A stretch of 64,000 nucleotides of DNA. Source: DATKNA01 sp963786765 (GTDB lineage: Bacteria > Actinomycetota > Actinomycetes > Actinomycetales > Kineosporiaceae). The translations under genes and the position numbers were made by a program. The stretch covers positions 124,001 through 188,000 of the forward strand of contig CAWBAJ010000007.1 of the NCBI GenBank assembly GCA_963786765.1, given 5' to 3'. Below are positions 47,764 through 56,964 of the stretch, in pieces. The notes under the pieces are model-generated. The model was not told the DNA's origin, made no database searches, and worked only from the letters and a program-made list of their open reading frames with translations. Numbering within the stretch: position 1 is the first letter of the stretch; the number at the start of each line of letters is the position of its first letter.

Positions 47764-48778
47764 CTCGCGCCGCCCCCGTCGACTCCCGGACCACCAGCCG
47801 CACCGGCAGCACCATCGGGGAGCCCGTGCGCGGCACCGTGCCGTGCAGCATGGCGACGAGATGCTGCACGGCCGCCGACCCGAGTGCTCCCAACGGAGCC
47901 GCCACGGTCGTGAGCGCCGGGGTTCCGAAGTCGGACCCGAAGATGTTGTCGAACCCCATGACGCTGACGTCGCCCGGCACCTGCACACCCATCCGGCGCA
48001 GGCCGCGCAGGAGCCCGATCGCCAGCAGGTCGTTGTAGGCGAGGGCCGCGCTCGTGGGCGCCTTGCGAAAGTCCGCGGCGGCTGCGACGCCACCCGCCAC
48101 GGTGGGCGGGTACGGCCCGAGGCGGCGGATCCGCAGCTCCAGTTCGTAGCAGGCGTCGCGCGCGGCCCGCCACCGCGTGCCATCGGCCCAGGACGCCTCC
48201 GGCCCCGCCACGTACGTCAGGGTCCGGTGACCCAGCTCCCCGAGGTGCTCCACGGCCCGGCGCATGCCGCGGGTGTTGTCCGTCACCACACTCGGCACGT
48301 CCGGAAAGGCCCGGTTGACGACGACCACCGGGCGCTGCTTCGACGCCATCCGGATCGCGGAGTCCGACATGCGCGACGAACTCAGGACGAGTCCCTCCGC
48401 CAGCGGCACGACCCGTTCGACGGCCTGCCGCTCCACCAGGGAGGACTCCTGGGTGTCCCCGAGCAGCAACGTGTAGCCGGCCTCGGTGGCCGCCGCCTCA
48501 CCGCCTCGGATGATCTCGAAGTTGACCGGGTTCGTGATGTCCCCGACGAGCAGCGCGACCATTCCGGTCCTGCCGGAGGGCAGGGCGCGGGCCACAGGGT
48601 TCGTGCGGTAGCCGATCCGGTCCGCTGTGGCCCTGATCCGCGCGGCCGTCTCGGCGTTGACCCGCCCCGGCCGGGCGAAGGCACGCGAGACGGTGGAAGG
48701 CGCGACGCCGCACTCTCGCGCGACGTCGTAGATCGTGGGCGCCGAGGGCCGGCGCGCAGGAACTGATCCATCGCTCAC
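47750..48778 (-). CDS. LacI-family transcriptional regulator
   Basis: A 342-residue protein. The N-terminal helix-turn-helix TIYDVARECGVAPSTVSRAF and hinge NPVARALPSGRTG are followed by a periplasmic-binding-like sugar domain (VALLVGDITNPVNFEIIRGG, VVVNRAFPDVPSVVTDN, VMGFDNIFGSDF). GTG at 48778 chosen for GGAGG eight bases upstream; the longer open frame to 48865 has no site. It is divergent from the beta-glucuronidase gene with a LacI-type operator between. The same operator upstream of both symporters and the GH3 unit makes it the likely regulator of the cluster; the inducer would be a glucuronide or glucoside. Confidence 0.88.
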   Translation of the reverse strand: MSDGSVPARRPSAPTIYDVARECGVAPSTVSRAFARPGRVNAETAARIRATADRIGYRTNPVARALPSGRTGMVALLVGDITNPVNFEIIRGGEAAATEAGYTLLLGDTQESSLVERQAVERVVPLAEGLVLSSSRMSDSAIRMASKQRPVVVVNRAFPDVPSVVTDNTRGMRRAVEHLGELGHRTLTYVAGPEASWADGTRWRAARDACYELELRIRRLGPYPPTVAGGVAAAADFRKAPTSAALAYNDLLAIGLLRGLRRMGVQVPGDVSVMGFDNIFGSDFGTPALTTVAAPLGALGSAAVQHLVAMLHGTVPRTGSPMVLPVRLVVRESTGAARVRSP

Positions 48779-48848
48779 GCGCCACACCTCCGCGGACCCG
48801 GGACGCAAGGACGGGCTCTTCCTCACGCTACGTCCGCCCGGCAACAAG

Positions 48849-48864
48849 TGGCAATCGGTTGTCA
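48849..48864. promoter_or_regulatory. LacI-type operator 3 (lacI / GH2 promoter)
   Basis: TGGCAAT-CG-GTTGTCA, arms matching at 5 of 7. It lies 71 bp from the LacI start and 49 bp from the glucuronidase start, so it could serve autoregulation and repression. Confidence 0.6.
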
Positions 48865-48912
48865 TCGGCCTGGAGCCGGTGCGGCAATGGGAGAAATCGA
48901 CGTGAAGGAGAA

Positions 48913-50700
48913 ATGATGCTTCGCCCCCAGGACACCGCCACCCGCGAGCGGAAGTCGCTCAACGGGCTCTGGCGCTTCGCCCTCGACCCGCAGGGCGCCG
49001 GACGCGCCGAGGGCTGGTACCGAGGGCCGCTGGCGGACGCCCGGGAGATGCCCGTGCCTGCCAGCTTCAACGACGTCGCCGCGGACGCCGCGGTGAGGGA
49101 CTACGTCGGCGACGTCTGGTACCAGACGACGGTCCGCGTCCCGCGCGGCTGGGACGGGCAGCGGATCGTGGTTCACCTGGAGTCGGCGACGCACCGGGCA
49201 ACCGTGTGGGTCGACGAGACGGAGGTGGTGTCCCACGAGGGGGGATACACCCCCTTCGAGGCCGACGTGACCGACCACGTGACCGCGGGGCAGCAGGCGC
49301 GGATCACCGTCGTCGTCGACAACACCCTGAGTTTCCAGAGCATCCCGCCCGGGCTGGTCGAGGACACCCATGCAGGCAAGCGGCAGCGCTACTTCCACGA
49401 CTTCTTCAACTACGCGGGTCTGCACCGGACCGTGTGGTTGTACTGCACCCCGCGGTCGTATCTCGACGACGTCACCGTCACCACCGGCCTCGACGGCTCC
49501 ACCGGAACCATCGAGTACGAGGTGAGGGCCGCCGGCGAGGCGACGGCGAGCGGCATCCGGGTGGTCCTGCGCGATGCGGACGGCACCGAGGTCGCCCGTG
49601 GCGAGGGCGGGCGAGGAACCCTGACCGTGTCGGACGTCCATCGCTGGGCCCCGGGCGACGGCTACCTGTACGAGCTCGAACTCCAGCTCGTGGACGATTC
49701 GGACGCCGTCGTCGACAGCTATGTCCAGAGCGTCGGCGTGCGCACCGTCGCCGTGGACGGCATCCGGTTCCTTCTCAACGGCGAGCCCTTCTCCTTCACC
49801 GGTTTCGGGAAGCACGAGGACCTGCCGGTGATCGGCAAGGGCCACAACGAGGCGCACCTCGTCCACGACTTCGCGCTCCTGGAGTGGATCGGCGCCAACT
49901 CCTTCCGGACGTCGCACTACCCGTACTCCGAGGACGTACTGGACTACGCGGACCGCCACGGCGTGGTCGTCATCGACGAGACGGCCGCGGTAGGGCTGAA
50001 CATGGGCCTCGGCGGGGGCATCTTCGGTGCGCAGGGGTACACGACCTTCTCCCCCGACACCATCAACGACGCCACGCAAGAGGTGCACGCTCAGGCGATC
50101 CGCGAGCTGGTCGCACGGGACAAGAACCACCCGAGCGTGGTGCTGTGGTCGATCGCGAACGAGCCCGAGTCCGAGACCGAGGCCGCCGAGGAGTACTTCC
50201 GGCCGCTGTTCGAGCTGACCCGGTCGCTCGACCGGACACGTCCGGTCGGGTTCGTCAACGTGATGCTCGCGCCGCACGGGACGTGCCGGGTCTCCCAGTT
50301 CGGCGACGTCCTCATGCTCAACCGCTACTACGGCTGGTACGTCCACACGGGGGAGCTCGACGCCGCGGAGAAGGCCTGGACCGCCGAGCTCGAGGGCTGG
50401 GCGACCGAGGGAAAGCCGATCATCATCACTGAGTACGGCGCCGACACCTACCCCGGGCTCCACTCGGTCACCCCCACGCCCTGGACCGAGGAGTACCAGA
50501 TCGAGTACCTGGACATGAACCACCGGGTCTTCGACCGGATCGACGCGGTGGTCGGCGAGCAGATGTGGAACTTCGCCGATTTCGCGACGACACCCGGAAT
50601 CATGCGGGTCGGCGGCAACAAGAAGGGCGCCTTCACCCGCGACCGCCAACCCAAGGCGGCCGCCCATGCGCTGCGCCGTCGTTGGCGCAAGGACGTCTGA
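48913..50700 (+). CDS. uidA: beta-glucuronidase (GH2)
   Basis: Releases glucuronic acid from beta-glucuronides. A 595-residue protein with the GH2 order: sugar-binding domain (YVGDVWYQTTVRVP), immunoglobulin-like domain, then the TIM barrel. Acid/base Glu in SIANEPES, nucleophile Glu in IIITEYGADT. The NKKG motif near the C-terminus (GGNKKGAFTRDRQPK) corresponds to the N-x-K motif that binds the glucuronate carboxylate and separates glucuronidases from galactosidases. No signal peptide. GAAGGAGAA precedes two adjacent ATGs (48913, 48916). Followed by a terminator and then the second symporter. Confidence 0.92.
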   Translation: MMLRPQDTATRERKSLNGLWRFALDPQGAGRAEGWYRGPLADAREMPVPASFNDVAADAAVRDYVGDVWYQTTVRVPRGWDGQRIVVHLESATHRATVWVDETEVVSHEGGYTPFEADVTDHVTAGQQARITVVVDNTLSFQSIPPGLVEDTHAGKRQRYFHDFFNYAGLHRTVWLYCTPRSYLDDVTVTTGLDGSTGTIEYEVRAAGEATASGIRVVLRDADGTEVARGEGGRGTLTVSDVHRWAPGDGYLYELELQLVDDSDAVVDSYVQSVGVRTVAVDGIRFLLNGEPFSFTGFGKHEDLPVIGKGHNEAHLVHDFALLEWIGANSFRTSHYPYSEDVLDYADRHGVVVIDETAAVGLNMGLGGGIFGAQGYTTFSPDTINDATQEVHAQAIRELVARDKNHPSVVLWSIANEPESETEAAEEYFRPLFELTRSLDRTRPVGFVNVMLAPHGTCRVSQFGDVLMLNRYYGWYVHTGELDAAEKAWTAELEGWATEGKPIIITEYGADTYPGLHSVTPTPWTEEYQIEYLDMNHRVFDRIDAVVGEQMWNFADFATTPGIMRVGGNKKGAFTRDRQPKAAAHALRRRWRKDV

Positions 50701-50726
50701 CTCCCGCCTTTCCTTTCGTTTTCCTC

Positions 50727-50760
50727 GCCGCGCCGTGCAGCCACCCCTGCACGGCGCGGC
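50727..50760 (+). terminator. terminator after beta-glucuronidase
   Basis: A 14-bp perfect stem (50727-50740 with 50747-50760) and a 6-nt loop, 26 bp after the stop. A separate short dyad with a 1-nt centre follows at 50774-50794; it cannot form a normal hairpin loop and may be a protein site. Confidence 0.75.
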
Positions 50761-50814
50761 TTCGTGCTGTGCGGCGCCGTTCCCGGAACGGCGCGCGCCG
50801 GCCCGGACAACATC

Positions 50815-50830
50815 CGGCAACCAATTGCTG
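50815..50830. promoter_or_regulatory. LacI-type operator 4 (second symporter promoter)
   Basis: CGGCAAC-CA-ATTGCTG, the weakest copy (arms 5 of 7). It ends 75 bp before the ATG at 50906 and lies after the terminator, which argues for an independent, co-regulated promoter. Confidence 0.5.
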
Positions 50831-50905
50831 GTGGCCCGGTGCGGGGCCTGTACTGGGAAAGTGCCCGGCCGCGCCGGCCCCCCGATACCCGTAGAGGATC
50901 CCCCG

Positions 50906-52375
50906 ATGACCATTCTTCAGAACGCACCCACGCGCCCGCGCGTAGCCGGAGCGCACCTGCCGGCGAGCTCGGTTCTCGGTTACGGCCTGGGCGACTTCGC
51001 CAACAATCTGGCGTTCTCGCTCTCGACCACGTTCCTGCTCTACTACTACACCGACGTGTCCGGCCTCTCGGCAGCCGCCATCGGCACGATGTTCCTCGTG
51101 GTCCGGCTCTGGGACGCCGTCGCGGACCTGTTCGCCGGCCGCGTGGTCGACCGGACGATGACCCGCTGGGGCAAGTTCCGTCCCTTCCTCCTGTTCGGCG
51201 CCGTCCCCCTGCTGTTCCTGAGCTTCCTGACCTTCCACGTGCCCGCCGGCTGGGCCGACAGCGGCAAGCTGCTCTACGCCTACCTCACCTACGCGGCGCT
51301 CGGCCTGGTCTACTCCTTGGTGAACATTCCCTACGGGTCCCTCGCCTCCGCGATGACCCAGTCCGTGCACCAGCGTGCCAAGCTGGTCGCAGCCCGTACC
51401 TTCGGCGCCGCGGTCGGCAGCGTCGTCCTCACCTTTCTCATCGCCCCGCAGATCTCGGGGCTGAGGGCCGCGAAGAAGACCCTGTCCGCCGCCGATTACC
51501 GCGAGCGCGCCCAGTCCATCTTCACCCAGACGACCCTGCTCTTCGTCGTCGTCGGGAGCCTCGCCTATCTGGTGGTCTTCCTCCTGTGCCACGAGCGCGT
51601 CGTCCGGGCGCAGCCCACGGTCAGCGTCAAGGACACGTTCGCGACCCTGAAGCACAACAAGCCGTTGGCGTACCTGTGTGCCTCCAGCTTCTTCTACCTC
51701 ATCGGCCTGTTCACCGTCGGCGGCGCGACTGCCTTCTACGCCCAGTACGTCCTCGGCGACATCTCCTACACGATGCACCTCGTGGTGGTGAACATCGGGA
51801 TGTCGCTGGTCCTCACGCCGTTCATCCCCAAGATCATCGACAGGTTCGGCAAGAAGAACGTCTACCAGTGGTGCGGCGTCCTCACGATCGTCGGTGGCGT
51901 CGCGATCTTCGTCCTGCCCAACGGGCACCTGTGGATCGCATTGCTCTTCCTGGCGGTCAAGGGACTCGGCGGCGCCCTCATCAACACCGTCATGTTCGCC
52001 CTCGAGGCCGACACCGTCGAGTACGGCGAGTGGAAGTCCGGCCAGCGCTCCGAGGGCGCCACCTACGCCATCTTCTCCTTCACCCGGAAGGTCACCCAGT
52101 CCCTCGGCGGCGCCATCGTCGCCTGGGCACTCGCCATCGGCGGCTACCTCTCGGCGACGGCGGCGATGCCCAACCCGGTGCAGCCCGCGTCCGCCCTCCT
52201 GGCCATCAAGGCCAGCATCGGCCTCGTCCCGGCGGTGGCCGCCCTGATCGCGATGATCATCTTCATCAAGTACCCGCTCACCGATGCGCGGTTCCGCGAG
52301 ATCCGGGACGAGACGGAGGCACGCAAGCGCGAGCAGGAGAACCTCGTCCTGCCCGAGGGCGGACTGGTCAGCTGA
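50906..52375 (+). CDS. GPH-family sugar/cation symporter (second copy)
   Basis: A 489-residue protein with twelve predicted helices. Motifs as in the copy at 43271: YGLGDFANNLAFSLSTTFLL, LWDAVADLFAGRVVD, TRWGKFRPFLLFG, and ALEADTVEYGEWKSGQRSEG. An extra cytoplasmic stretch of about 20 residues (AAKKTLSAADYRERAQ) is inserted in the middle. Adjacent to the beta-glucuronidase, so import of glucuronides, as in UidB, is the best guess. ATG at 50906; the ribosome binding site is weak (GAGG about ten bases upstream). Confidence 0.9.
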   Translation: MTILQNAPTRPRVAGAHLPASSVLGYGLGDFANNLAFSLSTTFLLYYYTDVSGLSAAAIGTMFLVVRLWDAVADLFAGRVVDRTMTRWGKFRPFLLFGAVPLLFLSFLTFHVPAGWADSGKLLYAYLTYAALGLVYSLVNIPYGSLASAMTQSVHQRAKLVAARTFGAAVGSVVLTFLIAPQISGLRAAKKTLSAADYRERAQSIFTQTTLLFVVVGSLAYLVVFLLCHERVVRAQPTVSVKDTFATLKHNKPLAYLCASSFFYLIGLFTVGGATAFYAQYVLGDISYTMHLVVVNIGMSLVLTPFIPKIIDRFGKKNVYQWCGVLTIVGGVAIFVLPNGHLWIALLFLAVKGLGGALINTVMFALEADTVEYGEWKSGQRSEGATYAIFSFTRKVTQSLGGAIVAWALAIGGYLSATAAMPNPVQPASALLAIKASIGLVPAVAALIAMIIFIKYPLTDARFREIRDETEARKREQENLVLPEGGLVS

Positions 52376-52386
52376 CACCCAGGTCC

Positions 52387-52420
52387 GGGCCCGGCCGATC
52401 CTGTCCGATCGGCCGGGCCC
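52387..52420 (+). terminator. terminator after second symporter
   Basis: A 14-bp perfect GC-rich stem (52387-52400 with 52407-52420), 6-nt loop, 11 bp after the stop at 52375. Confidence 0.8.
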
Positions 52421-52525
52421 GTCGTCGCGTCCAGGCGAGCATGGGCGCTTGTGCGCGCGCGTGCCGCGGCCAGAGCCCTCGCTACGCTCGCCGACGGATC
52501 CCCTTCCCGAGACCAGGAGCGCGCA

Positions 52526-53356
52526 ATGGCAGCAGGAACGCTGACGGCGGACGGTCGGGCACGGGTGCTCGCCGACGGCAACGAGATCCCCCTCCTCGGG
52601 CTCGGCGTCTGGCAGATCCCCGAGGGACGCGAATGCGAGCAGGCGGTGCTGTGGGCACTCGAGGCGGGCTACCGCCACATCGACACGGCGCAGGCCTACG
52701 GCAACGAGGGCAGCGTCGGCCGGGCGCTGCGCGAGAGCGGCCTTCGCCGCGAGGACGTCTTTCTCACGACGAAGTTCTACCCGGGAAACCCCGACCCGGA
52801 GGCGGAAGCGCAACGGAGCCTGGAGCGCCTCGGCGTCGACTCCGTCGACCTCTACATCATCCACTGGCCGCAGGGCGGGCCCACGTGGGCATGGCAGGGG
52901 ATGCAGCGCGCCCGGGAACGGGGGTATGCGCGCTCGATCGGCGTCTCGAACTTCGGCACCTCCGACCTGGACGCCGTGCTCGGGGTCGCAGACGTCCCGC
53001 CGGTTCTCGACCAGGTGCAGTTCAGCCCCTTCGAGTTCCGCCGTTCGCTGCTGGAGGCGTGCGAGCGCCACGACGTCGCGCTGGAGGCGTACAGCCCGCT
53101 CGGCACCGGGCGCCACCTGCGCGACCGGCAGGTGGCCGGCATCGCCGAGCGCCTGGGTCGCACTCCGGCGCAGGTGCTGATCCGCTGGTCGCTCCAGCGC
53201 GGCGTCGTCGTGCTGCCGAAGTCCACGCACCGCGAGCGCATCGAACAGAACGCACAGGTCTTCGACTTCGAGCTCTCCGCCGACGACATGGCCGTCCTGG
53301 ACGGGCTCGACCGCACCGGCGGCACCGATCGAGGCCTGGAGCGGCCCTGGTGGTGA
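52526..53356 (+). CDS. aldo/keto reductase
   Basis: An NADPH-dependent oxidoreductase of 276 residues with the AKR signatures GYRHIDTAQAYGNEGSVGRA (catalytic Asp and Tyr), LTTKFYPGN (Lys) and DLYIIHWPQ (His), then SIGVSNFG and VVVLPKSTHRERI at the coenzyme site. Closest in pattern to bacterial diketo-gluconate/methylglyoxal reductases. It could act on carbonyl products of sugar acid metabolism, but the substrate is not determined. CAGGAG precedes the ATG at 52526. It converges on the flavohemoprotein with only one base between stop codons. Confidence 0.9.
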   Translation: MAAGTLTADGRARVLADGNEIPLLGLGVWQIPEGRECEQAVLWALEAGYRHIDTAQAYGNEGSVGRALRESGLRREDVFLTTKFYPGNPDPEAEAQRSLERLGVDSVDLYIIHWPQGGPTWAWQGMQRARERGYARSIGVSNFGTSDLDAVLGVADVPPVLDQVQFSPFEFRRSLLEACERHDVALEAYSPLGTGRHLRDRQVAGIAERLGRTPAQVLIRWSLQRGVVVLPKSTHRERIEQNAQVFDFELSADDMAVLDGLDRTGGTDRGLERPWW

Positions 53357-53357
53357 G

Positions 53358-54623
53358 CTACAGGTGCGCGACCGCGCGTTCCTCCGGAAGTCCGATCACG
53401 TCCGGAGCGGGCTCGGTGATGAGGTCGGCCTGCCACAGGTCCGGACCGAACACCTCGTACTGGATGTCCCGGGGCGGGACCCCACGTTCCACGAGGGCAC
53501 TGCGGACCGCCTGCATGAAGGGCAGCGGACCGCAGAGGTAGTAGGCGGCTCCGTCCGGCAGGTCCACCTGACCCACGTCCATCTGCCCGGCGAAGGTGCC
53601 GTCGACCGGGAGAGTGCTCTCGCCCCCGCCCTCGTACCAGACGCGCAGAGAGGCGTTCGGCAGGAGCCGGACGGCGCCGAGGACCTGCCCGCGCAGGGCG
53701 AAGGCGCTCTCGTCCACATCGGCGTGCAGCACCTGGACCGGAACATGCGAGCCCGCCGCGACCAGATGGGACAGCATCCCGGCCATCGGCGTGATCCCGA
53801 TTCCCGCGCTGGCGAAGACCAGCGGGCGGCCGGAGTCGTCCAGCACGACGTCCCCGAACGGCACCGACATGGTGATGACGTCACCGACGCCGACGGACTC
53901 GTACAGCAGCGTCGACACCTCGCCGTCGGGCTTGCCGCCGCCGTACACGCGCTTCACGGCGAATCGCCGGTGCTCACCGTCGTCCGCGGTGATGAGGCTG
54001 TACTGCCGCGGTTGACGGACGCCGTCCGGCATGAGCATCCGCACCGTGACGTACTGCCCGGGCAGCGACGTGCGAACGGCACGGTCGTCGACGCGCCGGA
54101 CGACGAAGGTGACGACGTCCTCGGTCTCCTGGATGCGCTCGACGACCTGCCAGTCGCGCCAGACCGTCTCGGGCCGGACGCCGCGGGCGCTGTAGAGCCC
54201 GCGCTCGGAGTGGATCAGTGCGTAGGCCATCAGCCAGTAGACCTCGTCCCACGCGGCCGCGACCTCGGGAGTCACGGCCTCGCCGAGGACGTCGGCGATC
54301 GCCCAGAAGAGGTTGTCGTGCACCACCTGGTACTGGTCGGGACGGATCCCGAGCGAGGCGTGCTTGTGGGCGATCCGCGAGAGCAGCTGCTCCGGCAGCT
54401 GCTCCGGCGTCTGGACCAGGGCCGTCGCGAAGGCTGCGACCGACCCGGCCAGGGCGACCTGCTGAGTGCCCTCCGCCTGGTTGCCCCGGTTGAAGACGCC
54501 GTCCAGCAGCTCCGGATGACCCTCGAACAGGTGCCGGTAGAACCGCTCGGCGATGAGCCCGATGTTCTCCGCCACCGCCGGAAGCGTGGCCTCGACGACC
54601 GGACGTGAACGATCAGAAAGCAT
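53358..54623 (-). CDS. hmp: flavohemoprotein / nitric oxide dioxygenase
   Basis: Oxidises NO to nitrate using O2 and NAD(P)H. A 421-residue protein: globin domain with proximal His in IAHKHASLGI and RFYRHLFEGHPEL at the N-terminus; ferredoxin-reductase-type FAD domain with RQYSLI; NAD domain with FASAGIGITPMAGML and YYLCGPLPFM; ending in YEVFGPD. Length and domain order are standard. The 136-bp upstream region shared with the DUF488 gene has no island-type operator. Confidence 0.92.
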   Translation of the reverse strand: MLSDRSRPVVEATLPAVAENIGLIAERFYRHLFEGHPELLDGVFNRGNQAEGTQQVALAGSVAAFATALVQTPEQLPEQLLSRIAHKHASLGIRPDQYQVVHDNLFWAIADVLGEAVTPEVAAAWDEVYWLMAYALIHSERGLYSARGVRPETVWRDWQVVERIQETEDVVTFVVRRVDDRAVRTSLPGQYVTVRMLMPDGVRQPRQYSLITADDGEHRRFAVKRVYGGGKPDGEVSTLLYESVGVGDVITMSVPFGDVVLDDSGRPLVFASAGIGITPMAGMLSHLVAAGSHVPVQVLHADVDESAFALRGQVLGAVRLLPNASLRVWYEGGGESTLPVDGTFAGQMDVGQVDLPDGAAYYLCGPLPFMQAVRSALVERGVPPRDIQYEVFGPDLWQADLITEPAPDVIGLPEERAVAHL

Positions 54624-54759
54624 TGGGCCCCCCTGCCTCTCCCACCCGTATCCGAAACGTTAACGGTGGGATGGCATGGAGCAACCGGGGCTGCCCTCCG
54701 ACCATGCAACTCGGTCCGATCCTGCGATTCTGTGCGGAGACAGCGCGTGGAGGTGCACC

Positions 54760-55137
54760 GTGAGCCAGATCCACCTCGCGCGCGTCTACGATCACGAGGC
54801 CGAGCTCTCCGGGCAGGCATTCTTCGTCGAGCGCCTGTGGCCCCGAGGAGTGCGCCGGGAGGACCTGCGAGCGGTGTGGCTGAAGGACGCGGCCCCGAGC
54901 CCGGACCTGCGCAGGTGGTACGGCCACGACGTCGCGAGGTGGGCGGAGTTCCGGCGGCGCTACGAGGCCGAGCTCGACGCTTCCCCGCAGGCATGGCGTC
55001 CTATCGCCGAGGCCGTCGCCGCCGGCGACGTCACCCTCCTCTACGCCGCCCGGGACCGCGATCACAACAGTGCCCTCGTCCTGCGGGACCACGTCCGAGC
55101 CCACCTACCACCGGAACGGACAGCGTCGTCGTCGTGA
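54760..55137 (+). CDS. DUF488 family protein
   Basis: A 125-residue protein. VERLWPRGVRREDL, WLKDAAPSPDLRRWYGHD and VTLLYAARDRDHNSALVL match the short DUF488 family, whose biochemical role is unknown. GTG at 54760 chosen for GGAGGTGCACC directly upstream; the open frame begins at 54676. The stop overlaps the GTG of the MFS gene (GTGA), so the two are translationally coupled. It is divergent from the flavohemoprotein, which hints at a nitrosative or redox stress context. Confidence 0.85.
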   Translation: MSQIHLARVYDHEAELSGQAFFVERLWPRGVRREDLRAVWLKDAAPSPDLRRWYGHDVARWAEFRRRYEAELDASPQAWRPIAEAVAAGDVTLLYAARDRDHNSALVLRDHVRAHLPPERTASSS

Positions 55138-56890
55138 CCACCCACTCCACCGCCACCTCGAGCCCGTTCCGCCAGCCCCGGGCCGTCTGGGCCGTCGCCT
55201 TCGCGTGCGTCGTCTCCTTCATGGGGATCGGGCTCGTCGACCCGATCCTCCCGGCGCTGTCCCACCAGCTGAACGCGTCGCCGAGCCAGGTGTCCCTGCT
55301 CTTCACGAGCTACCTCGTGGTCACCGCCGTCGCCATGATCTTCGTCGGGGCGGCGCGTCGCGGATCGGCCCGAGGCGCACCCTGGTCGTCGGGCTCCTGC
55401 TGATCGTCGTCTTCGCGGCCGCCGCGGGGATGTCGAACAGCATCGCCGGGATCGTCGGCTTCCGGGCGGGCTGGGGCCTCGGCAACGCCCTCTTCATCGC
55501 GACGAGCCTCGCCGTCATCGTGGCGTCGGCGTCCGGCGGCTTCGCCGGCGCGATCATCCTCTACGAGGCCGCGCTCGGTCTCGGCATCGCCGTCGGCCCG
55601 CTGCTCGGTGGCGAGCTCGGCAGCATCAGCTGGCGCGGCCCGTTCTTCGGCGTCGCCGTGCTCATGACGATCTCGCTGATCGCCACCGTGCTCTTCGTTC
55701 CCGCGCTGTCGAAGCCGGCACACCCGACGTCCGTACTCGCCCCGCTCAAGGCCCTGCGGCACCGCGGCCTGCTGGTGATGGGGCTCACCGCGCTCTTCTA
55801 CAACTGGGGCTTCTTCACCATGCTCGGGTACGCGCCCTACCCGATGAAGCTCGACGCCCACCAGCTCGGGCTGGTGTTCTTCGGCTGGGGCCTGCTCGTC
55901 GCGATCTTCAGTGTGCTCCTCGCCCCCCGGCTGCAGGGGCGGTTCGGGACGGCGAAGGTCCTCTACGTCAACCTGCTCGCGCTCGGCATCGCGATGGCGG
56001 TCATCGCGGCCCGGGTCGACGACCCGACGGTCGTCATCGTCACAGTCATCATCACGGGCGCCTTCATCGGCATCAACAACACCCTCACCACCCAGGCCGT
56101 CATGCTCGTCTCCCCGGTCGAGCGGCCGATCGCGTCGTCGGCGTACGGCTTCGTCCGGTTCATCGGCGGCGGCCTCGCCCCGTTCGTCGCCGGCAAGCTC
56201 GCCGACCGGTTCTCACTCAGCGTGCCGTTCTACCTAGGTGCGGCCGCCTTCATCCTCGCGATCTTCGTGCTCGCGACGGGCCACCGCCTGCTCGCCGAGG
56301 CGGAGGCGGGCCCGGTCGAGCCGGCCGCGGCAGAGCCGGCCGGCAGCGCACAGGCCGCAGGGGGATCGGGAGCGGCGCCCGAACCGCGGCTCGAGCCGCT
56401 GACGGTCTCAGGAGTGCTGGGCCGGCGGGCGGTCGTGGTCGCGGTGGGGGCCACACCCGACGCCGAGGACGTCGTCCGCGCCGCCGCCGCGATCGCGCGC
56501 CGGAGGGGTGGGCCGCTGGAGATCGTCCGCGTCCGGGAGACCACCGTCATCGAGGAGCTCGCCATCGACGTCGAGCCCACGGACGTGGCACGTGCGGCGC
56601 TTCGCGAGCACGTCGCGGTGGCCGAGCGGTCGGGCGTGCCGGTCACGGGCCTGCTGCTGCACAGTGTCGGAGACCACGCTGCCGCGGCGCGTGTGATCGC
56701 CCGGCACGCGGCCGCCGAGCAGGCGGGCATCGTCGCGGTCGGTCCCTCGCCCCGCGGACGCACGCTCCAGTTCGCGAACGGCAGCTTCACCGCGACGCTG
56801 GCCGTCCACACGCCGTGCACGCTCGTTCTCGTGCACCCCGAGTCCGAGCTGGACGAGGCAGTCTCCGCCGTCTCCCAGGTGGCCGGTTAG
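55134..56890 (+). CDS. MFS transporter fused to a universal-stress-like domain (one frameshift)
   Basis: A twelve-helix MFS transporter: helix 1 VAFACVVSFMGIGLVDPILP, loop motif RIGPRRTLVVG, then GFVRFIGGGLAPFVAGKLAD. After an Ala/Pro/Glu-rich linker near residue 405 comes a C-terminal domain of about 150 residues (RRAVVVAVGATPDAEDVVRA, ARHAAAEQAGIVAVGPSPRG, FANGSFTATLAVHTPCTLVL) that fits the universal stress protein fold, including its final GSxxxxxxxxxxxPVLVV-like stretch. Two extra bases near 55355 break helix 2 from the rest. The start overlaps the DUF488 stop. Substrate unknown; the USP part may sense nucleotides. Confidence 0.78.
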
Positions 56891-56947
56891 GCCCGACCGC
56901 GGGAGGCCCCGCACCAGGTGTGGTGGGGGCCTTCCGTCGGGTCGGGC
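56891..56947 (+). terminator. terminator after MFS-USP gene
   Basis: Outer stem 56891-56898 with 56940-56947 (8 bp) and inner stem 56901-56910 with 56926-56935 (9 of 10), starting directly after the stop at 56890. Confidence 0.65.
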
Positions 56948-56964
56948 GCAGCTCACCGGAACGC

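Noticed and set aside
45496..48183. An 895-residue minus-strand frame opposite the GH3 gene
   Set aside because: Shadow of GH3; no domain, and composition typical of antisense.
50774..50794. Second terminator after the beta-glucuronidase
   Set aside because: The 10-bp arms are separated by one base only, which does not allow a normal RNA hairpin loop; more likely a DNA dyad of unknown meaning.
50633..53230. An 865-residue minus-strand frame opposite symporter 2 and the aldo/keto reductase
   Set aside because: Shadow frame crossing two intact genes and two terminators; no protein similarity recognised.
54624..54759. NO-responsive operator upstream of the flavohemoprotein
   Set aside because: Only a weak, imperfect dyad (CCCACC / GGTGGG) is visible, and it matches no known regulator site well enough.
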